This document shows, piece after piece, positions 35,319 to 47,672 of a stretch of 64,000 nt of DNA. Location: the NCBI RefSeq assembly GCF_018446385.1, contig NC_055986.1, forward strand, positions 29,075,593 through 29,139,592, read 5' to 3'. The stretch is from Zingiber officinale. Taxonomy: Eukaryota; Streptophyta; Magnoliopsida; Zingiberales; Zingiberaceae. The translations under genes were made by a program, and so were the position numbers. The notes under the pieces were generated by a model. The model was not told where the DNA came from, did not search any database, and worked only from the letters and a program-made list of their open reading frames with translations. Position 1 is the first letter of the stretch. Each line of letters opens with the position of its first letter.

Positions 35319-35733
35319 CCCTCAACAGCCTTTATAAGGCAGTCTCGACCAGCAGCTTAGATAATCACTTTCCAAGCAACCTTTCCTCAGCGCGCTGCTA
35401 ACGAGACAATCCGGTTAAGCTACGACCAGCCACCGACAACCTGAAGCTTCTGTTTTTACAATTCATTATTATCGGTATAAATTTATAGTGCATTTAATTG
35501 TAATACTTATTGTACTTTTTTCGAGCTTATAGTGATTATCCAAAGTAAACGCTCAACGAGCGTGGGCTTTGGAGTAGGAGTTGGCCAAGGCTCCGAACCA
35601 AGTAAAAATACTTGGATCTTTCTTTATTTGTTTTTATTTCCGCTGCACGTACTCGTTAAGTTTTTCGAATATGAAATGTGAAAGCTACAAGCGCTATTCA
35701 CCCCCCCCCCCTCTAGCGCTTTTCGATCCAACA
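35319..35733 (+). mobile_element. Family-C LTR fragment, 3' part
   Basis: It matches the right half of the family-C LTR read on its own strand, with GCTTCTGTTTTTACAATTCA, the GGAGTAGGAGT block and AAGCTACAAGCGCTATTCAC. It ends TTTTCGATCCAACA. A C14 tract lies between the inverted AGCGCT words. The 5' part is missing where the inverse copia-A LTR ends. Confidence 0.72.
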
Positions 35734-36371
35734 TATAGATGACCAAGATAAACTGGGAACCTATTGGGTCACACGCACTAACGAGTATCTAAAAGACGTA
35801 AAATAAGTTAAAGAATATGATTCTTAGATCAAAAGATAAATGTTTGGTTGGACTATACATAAGATAAATATGAAAATATTTGTCATAATAGAAGCATGGA
35901 TGGACTACATCTCTTATGGTAGAGTTGAACCATATTTGCTTTAATCATGAATTAGTCATGAACCAACTTGATTTAGTTGTGAACTAAACCAAGGTGTTAA
36001 TGGGTTAATCTTTGGTTAAGGGATAATGGGTTGAATTTGGGTTTTCTAATCTAACTCATTAAAGAGAATTATATATAGATGTAATTGGGAGAAAATTAGA
36101 TATAAGTTTCATTATTTGGTTAATTGAATTTTAGAAACTCAATCCTTCTCTCCCTCTCTTATCTCTCTCACCACCAACAAGAGGGTGCTCCCTCTTGTTG
36201 TCGTGACCACCACAAGGGAGAAAAACTCTCCCTTGTGTGCTTCTCTTCTTCTTCTTTTTGATCCCTCTTCTTTGCTTGTTGCTGTTATGCCCGTCTACTG
36301 CTGAGAAGTCATCCAAACAACGAGCTCAAGTTGACTGACTTCGAAAAGAAAGTGTTTGATAACTTTAAATT
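35734..36371. other. Spacer before the chimeric element
   Basis: No gene is recognised. The ORF at 36131-36316 on the minus strand is a low-complexity Lys/Arg-rich frame and unlike any family I know. The 5 bp at 36367-36371 (AAATT) are the left target duplication of the next element. Confidence 0.5.
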
Positions 36372-36560
36372 TGTTGGGGTTCAATCAAAGTCCCACATTG
36401 GAAAGATTTGGTAAAGATCATGGGGTTAAAAGGATGCATGATATCTCCGTTGGCATGAAGCCTTTTGGGGAGAGCCCAAGAGCAAAGTCATGAGGGCCTA
36501 AGCCCAAAGTGGACAATATCATGCCATTGTGGAGATATGTGGACATCCTTTGGCACAACA
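36372..36560 (+). repeat. 189-bp TRIM-like 5' LTR
   Basis: It begins TGTTGGGGTTC and ends TTTGGCACAACA, so it has TG..CA ends inside an inverted TGTTG..CAACA. It contains AGTCCCACATTGG, close to the plant snRNA upstream element RTCCCACATCG, and GAGAGCCCAAGAGCAAAGTC. It has no similarity that I can see to the copia-A LTR. A decayed copy lies at about 48490-48650, so this is a dispersed family. Confidence 0.65.
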
Positions 36561-37439
36561 ATTGGTATCAGAGCTAGAGTTTGCCTCTGTGTGTTTGGTT
36601 TTCAAAATTAATTATGCACATGTCATACATAATTTAGACAGGATAATAGTAGGATGTGCTAACTCTGTGGTTGCAGGCTCCAACTATTATGTCTTACAGA
36701 TATTGTGTGTGATTGGACCCTTGGACATGTCAAGGGTATTTTATTGTTTTTGCATGATTGTAATATTAAATATAGCAGGAGCTGTATTAGTTATTAGGAT
36801 TTTACATTTTTGTTTCGATCTAGATTACATGTACATTCCTTTGTGGAATATAAGATCGATATATGTAAAATTCTATTTTTATCGCGGATCGTATCCTTGC
36901 AAGGCGTGGTACTATTGGACGACCAGAAGCGCAGCGAAAAAGGAAGCTCGATGGACCCAACGACATGAACCCTAGGGTTGGCAGCACACAGAGGGCAGTG
37001 ATGGAAGAAGACATAATAGTTGAAAAATTAATTTCCATATTTATTGCTTTATTTACTGTGATGTGTGTGTGCATGTGATGTTTGCTTGCATAGTTAAAAT
37101 TCCTCACCTTAAAAAACTAAGTGAGAGAGGGATTAGTAAATAAATCTCACAGTCTCTATTACTGGTTTGTAAGTGATGCAACAAGCTTGCGTGTTGGCTC
37201 TGAGTGCCTCTCTCCACAACGGATGAGTTTGTTGCAAATCACTAAATCAAACTTCCTTTATGGATGGTTATAGGAAATTATTTAGGAGTGTGTGATCTTC
37301 TCCAACTGAAGGGGCACAATCCTATTTAATGGACTAAGTATCAAGTAATGGTGTACACTTAGACGCATTCAATAGTATCCTCCCCAACGGAGTCACTGCT
37401 ATTGTTTTGCGTGACCAAAGGAATACCAACTATTAATTT

Positions 37440-37975
37440 ATCATAAAGCTAGGTAAAACCCCCTTCTTACAAATGTTTGAATTTGTATATGTCTACACTT
37501 ACGTGGCATACAAAATTCACGGTGTTTGAGGTAATTTTATTTGTCATAAAGTTAGGTTGACAAAATAAAATGGGTAATACCTCCTCTTACAAATAATTGA
37601 ATTTATATATGTCCACACTAACGTGGCATACAAAATTCATGGTGTTTGAGGTAATTTCAGGTTGACAAGATAATTAATGGGTAAGACCCTCCTCTTACGA
37701 ATGTTTGAATTTGTATATGTCCACATTAACGTGGCATGCATAATTCCTGGTGTTTGAGGTGTTGGTGAATTTAAATAATATTATTTGAGAAATCAATATT
37801 ATTTTAAATTCAAAGTCTTGACTAAATATTTGATCAAAGTAAGACCAACTATTAATTTTATTTGTCATCAAGATAGGTTGACAAGATAATAAAATTAATG
37901 TATAAAATCTCCTATTAAAGTTTAAATTTGTATACGTCCACACTAACGTGACATACAAAATTCACGGAGATTTTA
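37440..37975 (+). repeat. Leader tandem repeat of element 5
   Basis: Four copies of the block seen at 15830-16220 are present. Each has TTTGAATTTGTATATGTCCAC-like text, then ACGTGGCATACAAAATTCA, with starts near 37465, 37585, 37700 and 37920. Confidence 0.78.
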
Positions 37976-38021
37976 AGGTGTTGGTCTTGATCAAATATTT
38001 TTATGATTTTTAGGATTTCAA

Positions 38022-41000
38022 ATGTTTGTTAATCCCCTAGCTGTTATACTATAGAATAGACTTAGTAGTCTCAATTATGATTGGAAAACAAAACTTGGAC
38101 TCTAAGGTGGACTGTCCTCTCAGAAATGAGAACAATAAAAATGTATTTAATTCATTAGTTGTTGAAACATGTTTAGTGGTGTTATCTACCGGTACCTGGT
38201 ATGTAGATATGGGAGCCACTGATCATGTCTGCAATTCATTGCAGGGGTTCCATGAAACCTGACAACTATGTGAAAGGGAAAATACTATCTACATGGGCAC
38301 TGCTACAAAAGTAGCAGCTGTTGCAGCGGGAGATGTTTGTCCTCTGATAGGAATAAAACATGGATTTTGAGAAATTGTCTTTACATACCAAGTTTAGAAA
38401 GAACTTGAATTCAATTTCTAAACTATTCAAAGAACTTGATATTCTGTCTCTTTTGATAACAAAGTTGTTATCAAGGAAAAGAGGGAAGTTATCTGTTCTG
38501 GTACGTTGATTGGCAATTTATAAAATCCAATAACTCCCACGATGAAACAAATGGAAATTAATAACATATTTTTTAATTCTAATAAGAGAAAGTAACTTTC
38601 GGAAATGAACCAATCATATCTTTGGCATCTAAGACTAAGTTATATTAACTTGAGTAGGATTCAAAGGATAATAGCCGATGAACTTTTGGGTTCATTGGTA
38701 GTGGAAACCTTTCCAACCCGCGAGTCTTATTTGGAAGGAAAAATAACCAAGAAGCTTTTTAAGTCTAAGGGGTATAGAGCCAAAGACGTGTTGGAATTGG
38801 TTCATTCTGATTTGTGAGGACCTATGACTATCCAGGCAAGAGGTGATTTCGAATATTTCGTCTCTTTTATAGACGACTATTCGAGATACGGGTATATTTA
38901 CTTGATGCCTCACAAGTCTAAATACTTTGATAAGTTCAAAGAGTACAGGGCTGATACGGAAAAACGTCAAGGTAAAAGTATCAAGACACTGCGGTGAGAT
39001 CGTAGTGGTAAGTACCTCTTAGGAGAGTTTAGGAGACACTTATCAGAAGTCGGGATTAAATCCCAACTGACTGCACCTGGTATACCCCAACAGAATGGTG
39101 TAGCAGAAAGAAGGTATAGGACTCTTATAGAAATAATTAGATCGATGATGAGTTATTACTAAATTCGTTTTGAGGATAAACTCTGGAAACGAAAGTGAAC
39201 ATAGTACCTTCTAAATCAGAACCCTATACTCTCATAGAATTGTAGAATGAGCGTAAGCATAGTCTAAAACATATTCGGATTTGGGGTATTCCAGCACATG
39301 TGCTGAAGGGAGACACTGATAAATAGGAATTAAGAACAAGAGTTCACTTGTTTATGGGTTATCCTAGAGAAACGAAAGGAGGTTTATAGTCCTAAAAATC
39401 AGAAGGTCATTGTTAGCACCAATGCCCAATTTTTAGAAAAGGACTATGTAATGAACCACATGTCCATAAGTAAATTTGTTCTTAAGGAAAAAATAAAGGA
39501 CGCGTCTAATCTAGTACCAACTGTACAAGATGAGATGTCACAAGAAACTGCATCACGTAGCACAAATGATACACAATTGGACAAAGTACCTCGTCGTAGT
39601 GGGAGGTTGTTAGGCAACCTAAAAGATTCATGTTTTGGGAGAGTTTTTAGACTTGATCCCTGGTAAACATAAACCTGATTCCGAGACATATAATGAAGCA
39701 CTCCAAGATAAAGATGCAGCATCTTGACAAAGAGCAATGAATACTGAGCTTATAGAACCATCAAATGGTGTAAAAGTCATTGGGTGAAAATAAGTCTACA
39801 ATAGAACAAGAGGGACAGATGGGAAGGTGGAAACTTTTAAAGTAAGGCTTGTTAAAAAAGGGAAACCTTTTACCAGTAGTCATGCTTAAGTCTATCCGGA
39901 TTCTTATATCTATTGATTATGAGATTTGACAAATGGATGTCAAGACAGCTTTCCTTAATGGAAGTCTTGAAGAAAGCATCAATATAAAGTAATCAGAGGG
40001 GTTCATTACAAAGGGCAAAGAGCATCTAGTATGTAAGCTCAATCGGTCTATTTATAGACTGAAGCAAAGCTTCAAGGTCTTGAAACATCCGGTTTGATAA
40101 AGTAATCCAGACCTATGGATTTATTCAGTGTCTGGATGAGTTTTGTGTATACAAGAAGTGTGATGGAAACACGATGATATTTCTTGTACTATATGTAGAT
40201 GATATTTTTGGTAGTTGGAAACAATATCAAAGTGTTGTCGGAAGTAAGGGTATGATTGTCCAAACAAATCGATATGAAGGACTTGGGAGAGTACGCACAT
40301 ATTCTCGAGATCAAAAGGGTCACAAGAAAAGAATGTTGTGCTTATCCCGAGCTTCATACTATCCTAGTTCGTTTAAGCATGCAAGACTCCATGAAAGGTT
40401 TTTCTACCTTTTGTGCATGGTGAATCTTTATCTAAAGAGATGTCTCTGAAGACATCAAAATAGATAGAGGACATGAAGACAGTTCCTTATGCTTCGTCTA
40501 TCGGAAGCCTAATGTATGTAATGCTGTGTACGAGACTGGATATTTGTTTTGGCCAGGGCATAGTTAGCAGATATCGAAGTAACCCAGGACCGGGATACTA
40601 AACTGCCGTAAAGCATATATTAAAGTACCTTAGAGGGACTAGAGATTATATGCTAGTTTACAAGGCAGATAATTTGATCCTTGTGGGTTACACGGATTTT
40701 GACTTCCAATCAGATTGGGACAATAGTAAATTGACCTCGGAGTTTTATGTTTATTTTAGGAAGTAAAGCCATAACTATAGAGGAGTGTTAAGCATAGGTG
40801 TTTTGTTAGACTCCACTATAGAAGCTGAGTATGTGGCAGCTTTTGAGGCAGCCATAGAAGTTATATGGCTTAGAAACTTCATGATGGACTTAGACATGAT
40901 TTCTGGTTTACCCAAAAATTTATTACAATTTATTGAAATAATAGTGGTGCAGTAGCAAACTCAAAGAAACCATAAGACCATAAGGCAAGTAAACACAATA

Positions 41001-41150
41001 GAGCGCAAGTACCATCCAATACGAGATATCGTATAACGAGGAGAAGTTGTTGCCGCTTAGATTGCATCAGGTGATAACCTAGGAGATCCTTTCACTAAGG
41101 CCCTTAAGGCAAGAGCTTTTGATGGGTATGAAGAAGGGTTGGGAATCAGA
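38022..41150 (+). pseudogene. Copia-A gag-deleted pol relic (element 5)
   Basis: It opens at 38022 with MFVNPLAVIL and has the same gag deletion as the copy at 16283: the text goes from TTGGACTCTAAGG straight into VDCPLRNENN. The protease reads WYVDMGATDHVCN (DTGA to DMGA). Pre-integrase YLWHLRLSYIN and integrase HSDL then a stop, FIDDYSRYGYIYL and NGVAERRYRTL follow. The RT active site LYVDDIF is intact (40189-40209), unlike elements 2, 3 and copia-B. RNase H shows DSTIEAEYVAAFEAA-like text near 40810. Stops and shifts occur throughout. Confidence 0.84.
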
Positions 41151-41199
41151 TGTATAGCAGGGTATTTGGCAGCATAGTCTTTTAGTATAAGTGGGAGAT

Positions 41200-43806
41200 T
41201 ATTGGATTGTATACTAAAAGCCTAGCTTTTTGTAAACATTTACTTAGAAATAAGAATCACATTGATCAAATACCTACATGATTAGTGTAGTTGTTCGATT
41301 AATTTATATTGTAGATAACATGATGTGTGGTGTCACACACAGAAAATCATGTTATCAGTTCTTTATAAATTATAAACAGTTGCTCATGACAAGATGGAAA
41401 GGAACAAACCATTGGAATAGTCATAGTGCAATTAGGTATTAGTTTATCTTGACTAATAAATTACACTAGTACACTCTAAGTATATTGAGTAAGACCATTT
41501 AAGGTAAGTTCTTTTTATACTGACTTAATAAAAGAACACGACCTTAGTTATTATGGAAGTGTGTGCTCTTAATTCTAATATAATAACAAGCACATATATT
41601 TAGTATTTATTTCTTTGACTTATCAAAGGTTGAGATTTAGCTCGATAAATTAATAGGCCCGATAAGTTGGGAAATGATATTACTTATAGTGTGTGTTATT
41701 GATTATAGAAGGAAACTGTGTCCTAGTCATCTAGGTTGAGAATGTCCCGAAGAGGAGCTCATAAGGATTGTCATGTTAAACCCTGTAGGTGGATTTAGTC
41801 CAACATGACGATAAGGTTGAGTGGTACTACTCTTGGACTAAGACATTAATTTAAATGAGTTGTCAGTAACTCAATTAATTAGTAGGCATCCGACATCTTA
41901 AATACAGGGAGACTAACACACTCATAATAAGAAGGAGCCCAAAATGTAATTGGGATTGGTGCGGTAGTTCAATAATAATTCTTTAGTGGAATGAATTATT
42001 ATTGATGAAATTAAGTTGGGTGTTCGGGGCGAACACGGGAAGCTTAATTTCATCGGAAGACCAAAACCAATTCCTCCTCTCGGTCCCTATCATAGACTCT
42101 TATTTATAAAGTATTATACCCACCTATACCCACCTTTATACCCATCCTAATATGGCCGGCCAAGCCTTGCTTGGAGCCCAAGCAAGGGGTCGGCCAAGTT
42201 AATCCTTGAATGAACCAAGTGGTAGTCGGCCCTAGCTTGAGTCCAAGCTTAGGTGGCCGGCCACATCATATTAAAAGGATTTTATTTTTTTTAAAAAATT
42301 TTCTTATGTGGATTCCATTATTTTAAAAGAGAGTTTAAAATTTAAATCTTTCCTTCTATAGTTTTCTACAAAAGATTGAGAAAAGATTTGATATCTTTCC
42401 TTATTTGTAGATTGGAAGGAAGATTTTAATTTTGATAAAACTTTCCTTTTTTGTAATCATGTTCATGATTTAAAAAGAGAGTTTTAAAATTAAATATTTT
42501 CTTTTATAAGTTTCTACAAAAGATTAAGAAAAGATTTGATATCTTTTCTTATTTGTAGATTGAAAGGAGATTTTAATTTTAAAGATAATTTTCCTTTTTG
42601 GAAATCATCCACATGTTTAAAAGAAAGATTTTAATTTATAAAAATTTCCTTTTATAACCAACCATGAAGGGAAAAATTATTAGAGAAATTTTAATTTTAA
42701 AATTTCCGGAAACAAATAAGGAAGTTTTAATTTTGTGTTTAAAACTTGCCTAATTTGGAGCTCTTTATGTGGCCGACCATGATATTTAAGGAAATTAATT
42801 TTAATCAATTAAATTTTCCTTTTCATGGCAAAGATAATAAGGAAGGTTTTATTTAATTTTTTCCTTATTTACCAAGACCAAGGATTATAAAAGGGGGGGT
42901 AGGGGTGCCTTCATGGCTAAGAACTCTATTCTATTTTCCTCCCTCTCTTCCTTGGTGGTGGTCGACCCTTGCTTCTTGCTCTTCTCCTTTTCTCTTCCTC
43001 CTATGTGGCCGGCGGCATCAACACAAGAGGAGTCCTTGGTGGCCGGTTCTAGCTAGGAGAAGAAGGAGAGAAAGGAGACTTTGTTTCTAGCATCCCTTGG
43101 AGCTTGGTGGTGGTGGCCAAACCTCACATCTCTTGGAGGTTTTTGTGGTGGTCAAAACTAGCTTGGAGAAGAAGGAGCTTGGGTGGTTCTCATCTCGGTA
43201 GATTGTTGCCCACACAACGTCCGAGATAAGAAGAGGAATACGGTAGAAGATCAAGAGGTCGTTGCATACAAAGAAATGTATAACTAGTAATTATTTTCCG
43301 CATCATGCTAGTTTTTCTTTGTATGAATTCCAAACACAAGAGGCATATGATTCTAGAGTTTCGAATTTGTGATTCGAGTTCGTGTTTTTTTTTTTTTTTT
43401 CGAATTTGTGATTCAATTGTTCTTTTTTGTTAAACCTAATGTTATTTTAGGAAATTAAATATTGAATTTCTATAAAAGGCTTTGTCGAGGCAGTGGTGGA
43501 TGATCTCATATCTAAGAAGGCCTAGTGCCTCGCCATGTTTGACCTGAGAGCCGATTTTAGAAATAAATATTTAATCAACTTTATAACATAGGTGGATTTG
43601 GATCAATAGTGTTAAGTTCCGCTTGCGATCCAAATCTAAACCATTAAGAACAGATAAGTTAAATTTGGGATCAATAATGTTAAGTTCCGTTTGCGATTCC
43701 TAATTTAATTTCTAAAGAACACAATAGGTTATTTAGGAAAGGTTCAACACTTATACAAAATTTTTGTACAGTGGAACCGATACGATCTTCCTAGAACCAA
43801 CCAACA
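41200..43806 (+). repeat. Copia-A 3' LTR of element 5 (2607 bp)
   Basis: It starts TATTGGATTG after the purine tract AAGTGGGAGAT and ends AACCAACCAACA. It matches the LTR at 12137-14818 along its full length and includes a TATAAAAGGGG stretch near 42887. A T17 run occurs near 43390. Confidence 0.86.
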
Positions 43807-44709
43807 AAATTATGTACTTAATTATTGTAAAAGTACAAGTGTAGTGTATTGCACTTGTTTCTACTTTCTTTGTACTCGATCCCCTCTTCTGGCGGTTCCG
43901 GAAGAGGTATGTTTTTTTGTTTGTCCTCTTATGTATGACTCGATCCAATAGGATCTTCTGTACCTATGTTCTATTTTTGTTTAATCTAAGTCCATTTAGC
44001 CAATCTCAGACTTATTGATCAAACTCTGGTCTATTTGATCAAACCAATACCTATTGGTTTAAATCTGACCCATTAGAACAAAACCAATATATTTGATCAA
44101 ATTTAACCTAATAGAATAAATCTGGTCATTTGATCATATTTGGCCCAAGCTTAATTCATTCAGGTTGGGATCAAATCGATTTGGTTAAACCAACTAATGG
44201 TTTGTACCAAACCAAGGTCTAATTGAACCAAAATAGTCTGATCAAATCAACTAATGATTTTAAATCAAATCTGGGTCTGATTGGACCAAAACTAGTCTGG
44301 TTAAGCAGCCAACCACTGACATCCTGGGGCAATTGCTGACCCTTTTCGACCTCGGACACTTGGCCTAACGTAGTTGTCGACATATGCTTGCACAGAAACA
44401 ACGAGAGGCAACCCATAGTTGCATCGACGACCACGAGTACATCCTCGGGCAACCGGGATGCTCTTGCTGGTCTCGAAAAAAACATCGCCAACGACCTTCC
44501 ACCATGCGAAGCCCGACTTCAATGGAAATCACGATGCTGTCGCATTTTTTTTACTTGATGCAACTCTATTCACAACAACAATATTTCTACTGGCGAGCGA
44601 CGTTGTCACTGACAGCATCCCTCTTTCGAGATGTTGTCCTCGATAATCAATGATCTCTCGACATAAGGATAAGTTTCATGAATTTTTTGAACTAATGATC
44701 TAATACCAT
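43807..44709. other. Gene-free stretch with short GATCAAA repeats
   Basis: Between 43990 and 44300 many short units of the type TTTGATCAAACC and ATTGGACCAAAA recur, in a pattern seen in decayed LTR or leader sequences. The ORFs around 44219-44660 on both strands match no family I know. Up to 44696 it may be the leader of the LTR remnant that follows on the minus strand. Confidence 0.4.
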
Positions 44710-45240
44710 TGTTGATAGTTCAAAAGAATGAAAAATACATAAATACAAAAACTGTAAAACTCACAGTGATCTCCAGTAGTAGATCTTGATTTTCGCTTTT
44801 TATACAAAATGAAAAATCTCACAGTGATGCTCGGAGACGAAGATCGGAGAAGATATCGAAGAATAATTTATCGTAGAAAGAACGATCACAAATGAATTGA
44901 AAAATTCTTCATGATTCCACGAATCAAATTTCAAGCCTCAGATGTTCTTCTTCTCTATAAGACATACAGTCTCTACTGAATTCTAATAGTACTTATGTTA
45001 TGCTTTGATCTCATCTGCGTACATAATATAGTAATCTTTTTTTGATGCATGCATCCCTCTTTCTCTTCTTGCACCAATTACCTTAAACGCTCTTTTATAG
45101 ACAAAGATAACTTTTCTTCTACCTCTATTAAGGGAGGAAGTCGAAAGAATTGAAAGATAAAAGAAAAGAGGCATCCTTTCTCCTTCTTAACACTAACAAG
45201 AAGTTACCTCAAAATAATGAAATATTAGAAATTATCCTCA
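44710..45240 (-). repeat. LTR remnant with decayed Met-tRNA primer site
   Basis: At 44697-44708 the minus strand reads TGGTATTAGATC, which is TGGTATCAGAGC with two changes, directly after ATCAACA at 44710. The sequence to the right has LTR-like features (a TTTTATAGACAAAG stretch near 45095 and a CTTCTTCTCTATAAG block near 44950), but I could not find the LTR start. No coding region is attached. Confidence 0.42.
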
Positions 45241-46714
45241 AATGCCTTGCCATCTGTAGATGTTTTATGAAGAGGAAATCCAACAAACTCAAAATCAAGA
45301 TATAGTTCATGCAATTTTATTTCGTTATATTTAATTGGAGGAGAAAGATGGCTATAAGACTCGCGACCAGAGTCAAAATAAACAGATAGGGATCAAAGTG
45401 ATTGAAGCTTCAATTCTGCCGACAATATCAATGACCAAAATGAAAGGCACAACAAGCTACTGGTGGTTTATCTGTGGATGAATAAAGCGCTTACAATGAC
45501 TGCCATGTTTAGATTAGAATTCAGAAGCTCAAAATATATGCCATGAACACGACTAATAGAATCCCTAGTACCTACTTCAACACCGGATGATTCCAAAATC
45601 TCACATATTCCCAAACTCTCGTGTGTGTGTAAATAGATGCTCGAGTTTCAAATACCGAACACGATACTTTTTCCGTCGTGCTGAACTTGATCTGTCTAAA
45701 CTCATGCTGCTTCTCGACTCCATGAATTTTTACCGGGTATCAATAATTAACCTGTTCGCCGGTTTTATCCAACAAATTAACGCCATGGTCGATCCCTGAC
45801 AGTCCTGACAATTTCTCCACTGGCGTCAACGAAACACGACAGCTGAGCTAATTCCATCGAGCTATCATTTAACCGATTCATCACGCATTAACAGTGCGCT
45901 AGCTCCCCACGCACCGGCGGCATGCAATTATCAGTCAATACGAAGAGCAGCTCGACTTGACTTGAACTCATCGAACAGACTTGTCCTCTCAAACTGTCAC
46001 GCGCGCATCATCGATTTTGGATTGGACGTTATCCTCCTCCTCCTCCTCCTCCTCCTCGCATTGCACTGGCCTCCACTGCCAGTGCCACAGTGCCAGTGAC
46101 AACCACCGACCCTACGTCAATTCTGTCTTATTGTCAGATATAAATCCACCCTTTCACGAAATCCTTTAAAAACAAATATATCAAATCATCATGCAAGCAA
46201 CGACCGGGTATAGCGAGAACATTAATTAATTAATAAATTAATAAAATAATGACGATGTGATTTCACAGCGGACGGTTAGCTGGTTCGGTGGACAGTTGCA
46301 GTAAACAATGACAGTCGCATTCTTGTCGCGACTGGCACCGTGACGACGACTTGGGCTGCATCGAGATTCGATCGGCACGTCTAGGCCACCATCAGTGCCG
46401 CCTGCAGCCACATGGCACGGGGCGCTGCCTGGGAAAATGGTCACCTTCTCCCACGTTCCACTGACTCTCCCGACACGGTTACTATTTTTTCAAAGATTTT
46501 TAAATAATTTAAGAGACATGGACACGATAATGGTTATCTATTATCTACATGCGTAAACAAAAAAAAATGATTTTTAAGATTATATAAAATCTCAAAAGAA
46601 TTTTTTTTTTAAGAAAAAGAACTTTTTTTTCATTCATCTGATATTTTTATTTCAAAAATATTCTTATTATTAAGACAAGCTATTACAAGTTATAGAAATT
46701 ATTAAGGGGATTGA
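45241..46714. other. Low-copy-looking intergenic DNA with a TCC microsatellite
   Basis: No gene is recognised. A (TCC)n run of about 26 bp lies at 46032-46057. The stretch 45800-46470 is less AT-rich than its surroundings and includes GCGCGC and CCACGTTCC words, so it could be regulatory or a lost gene, but nothing supports either. Confidence 0.35.
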
Positions 46715-46839
46715 TTTTTTACTGGGAATAAGAATCAAAATGAGAATGAATATGAACATGCATATTACTCTTAAAAGTAATATTTGATTAGTTGAATATT
46801 TTCTATCGGAATAAATTAATTTTTTTTATCCTTAAAAAA

Positions 46840-47510
46840 AATAAGAGAAAAAAATTAGATGTGAGAAAAAGTTGAATGTGAGAGAAAAATATGATAAAAG
46901 AGAAAATGTGATGGTAAAGAACGAATAGAGAGAAAGTGCGATAAGAGAAAATGATGAAAGAGAGTGTGATGAGAGAGAATATGATGATAGAAGATGAGAG
47001 AAAAAAATATGATGAGAGAAAAAAATATGATGATAGAGAATGAAAAGAGAGAAAGTGTAATGAGAAAAAAAATGAGAAAGAGAGTATGATGTGAGAGATT
47101 GACGAGAGAGAAAATATTTTGAGAGAGAAAGTTTGATGAGAAAAAATAAGAAAGCGAATGTGATAAAAAAGATTGAGGAGAGAGAAAGTATTATGAAAGA
47201 TAAAGTTTGTTGAGAAAAAGGGAGAGAGTGTGATGAGAGAGATTGAGTAGAGAGAAAGTGTGATGAGATAGAAAGCATGATAAGAAAGAAAATGTGATGA
47301 AAAGAAAGAGAAAAGAGAGTATGATGTGAGAGATTGAGAAGATAGAAAGTATGATGAGAAAAAAAAAAGAAAATAGTGTGATGGAAGATATTAAGGGGGA
47401 GAGAAAGTGTAATGAGAAAAAAAAATGTGATGAGAGAGAAATAGAGTGATAAAATAAGGAGAGAGAAAATATGATGAGAGAGAACAAGGAGAGAAAAAGT
47501 GATATGAAAT
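46840..47510 (+). repeat. Polypurine minisatellite-like tract
   Basis: About 670 bp are almost pure purine on the plus strand and are made of degenerate units such as GAGAGAAAGTGTGATGAGA of 17-50 bp. The long minus-strand frames it creates (Ser/Leu/Phe-rich) are composition artefacts. Confidence 0.8.
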
Positions 47511-47672
47511 AAAAATTAAATAAATATATTTTTATATTTGATATTAAAGGGAAAAATTTTAGTTTTGGGTCAAGGGTATTTTTGAAATAAGAGAATATTT
47601 TGATTGTTAAAAATAGAGTAATGACTCATTGAAGGGGGGAGACATATGAATGAGTCATTATCCAATTATAAG

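Larger units (their letters stand above)
36372..43806 (+). mobile_element. Chimeric copia-A element 5 with two unrelated LTRs, TSD AAATT
   Basis: The element starts with a 189-bp LTR-like unit (36372-36560). It is followed by primer site TGGTATCAGAGC (36563-36574), a copia-A leader, a gag-deleted pol relic, a polypurine tract (about 41190-41199) and a 2607-bp copia-A 3' LTR. The 5 bp before the first unit and the 5 bp after the last LTR are both AAATT (36367-36371, 43807-43811). Normal retrotransposition gives identical LTRs, so the mismatch with a shared duplication is odd. From the primer site onward the sequence is ordinary copia-A (compare 14819 onward). Confidence 0.72.

Noticed and set aside
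44219-44653. Frames of 73-90 codons on both strands
   Set aside because: No family match; the region has short GATCAAA-type repeats and adjoins a decayed LTR.
46832-47487. Overlapping minus-strand frames of 148 and 98 codons
   Set aside because: They are Ser/Leu/Phe-rich translations of a polypurine repeat on the plus strand; no domain or codon signature.
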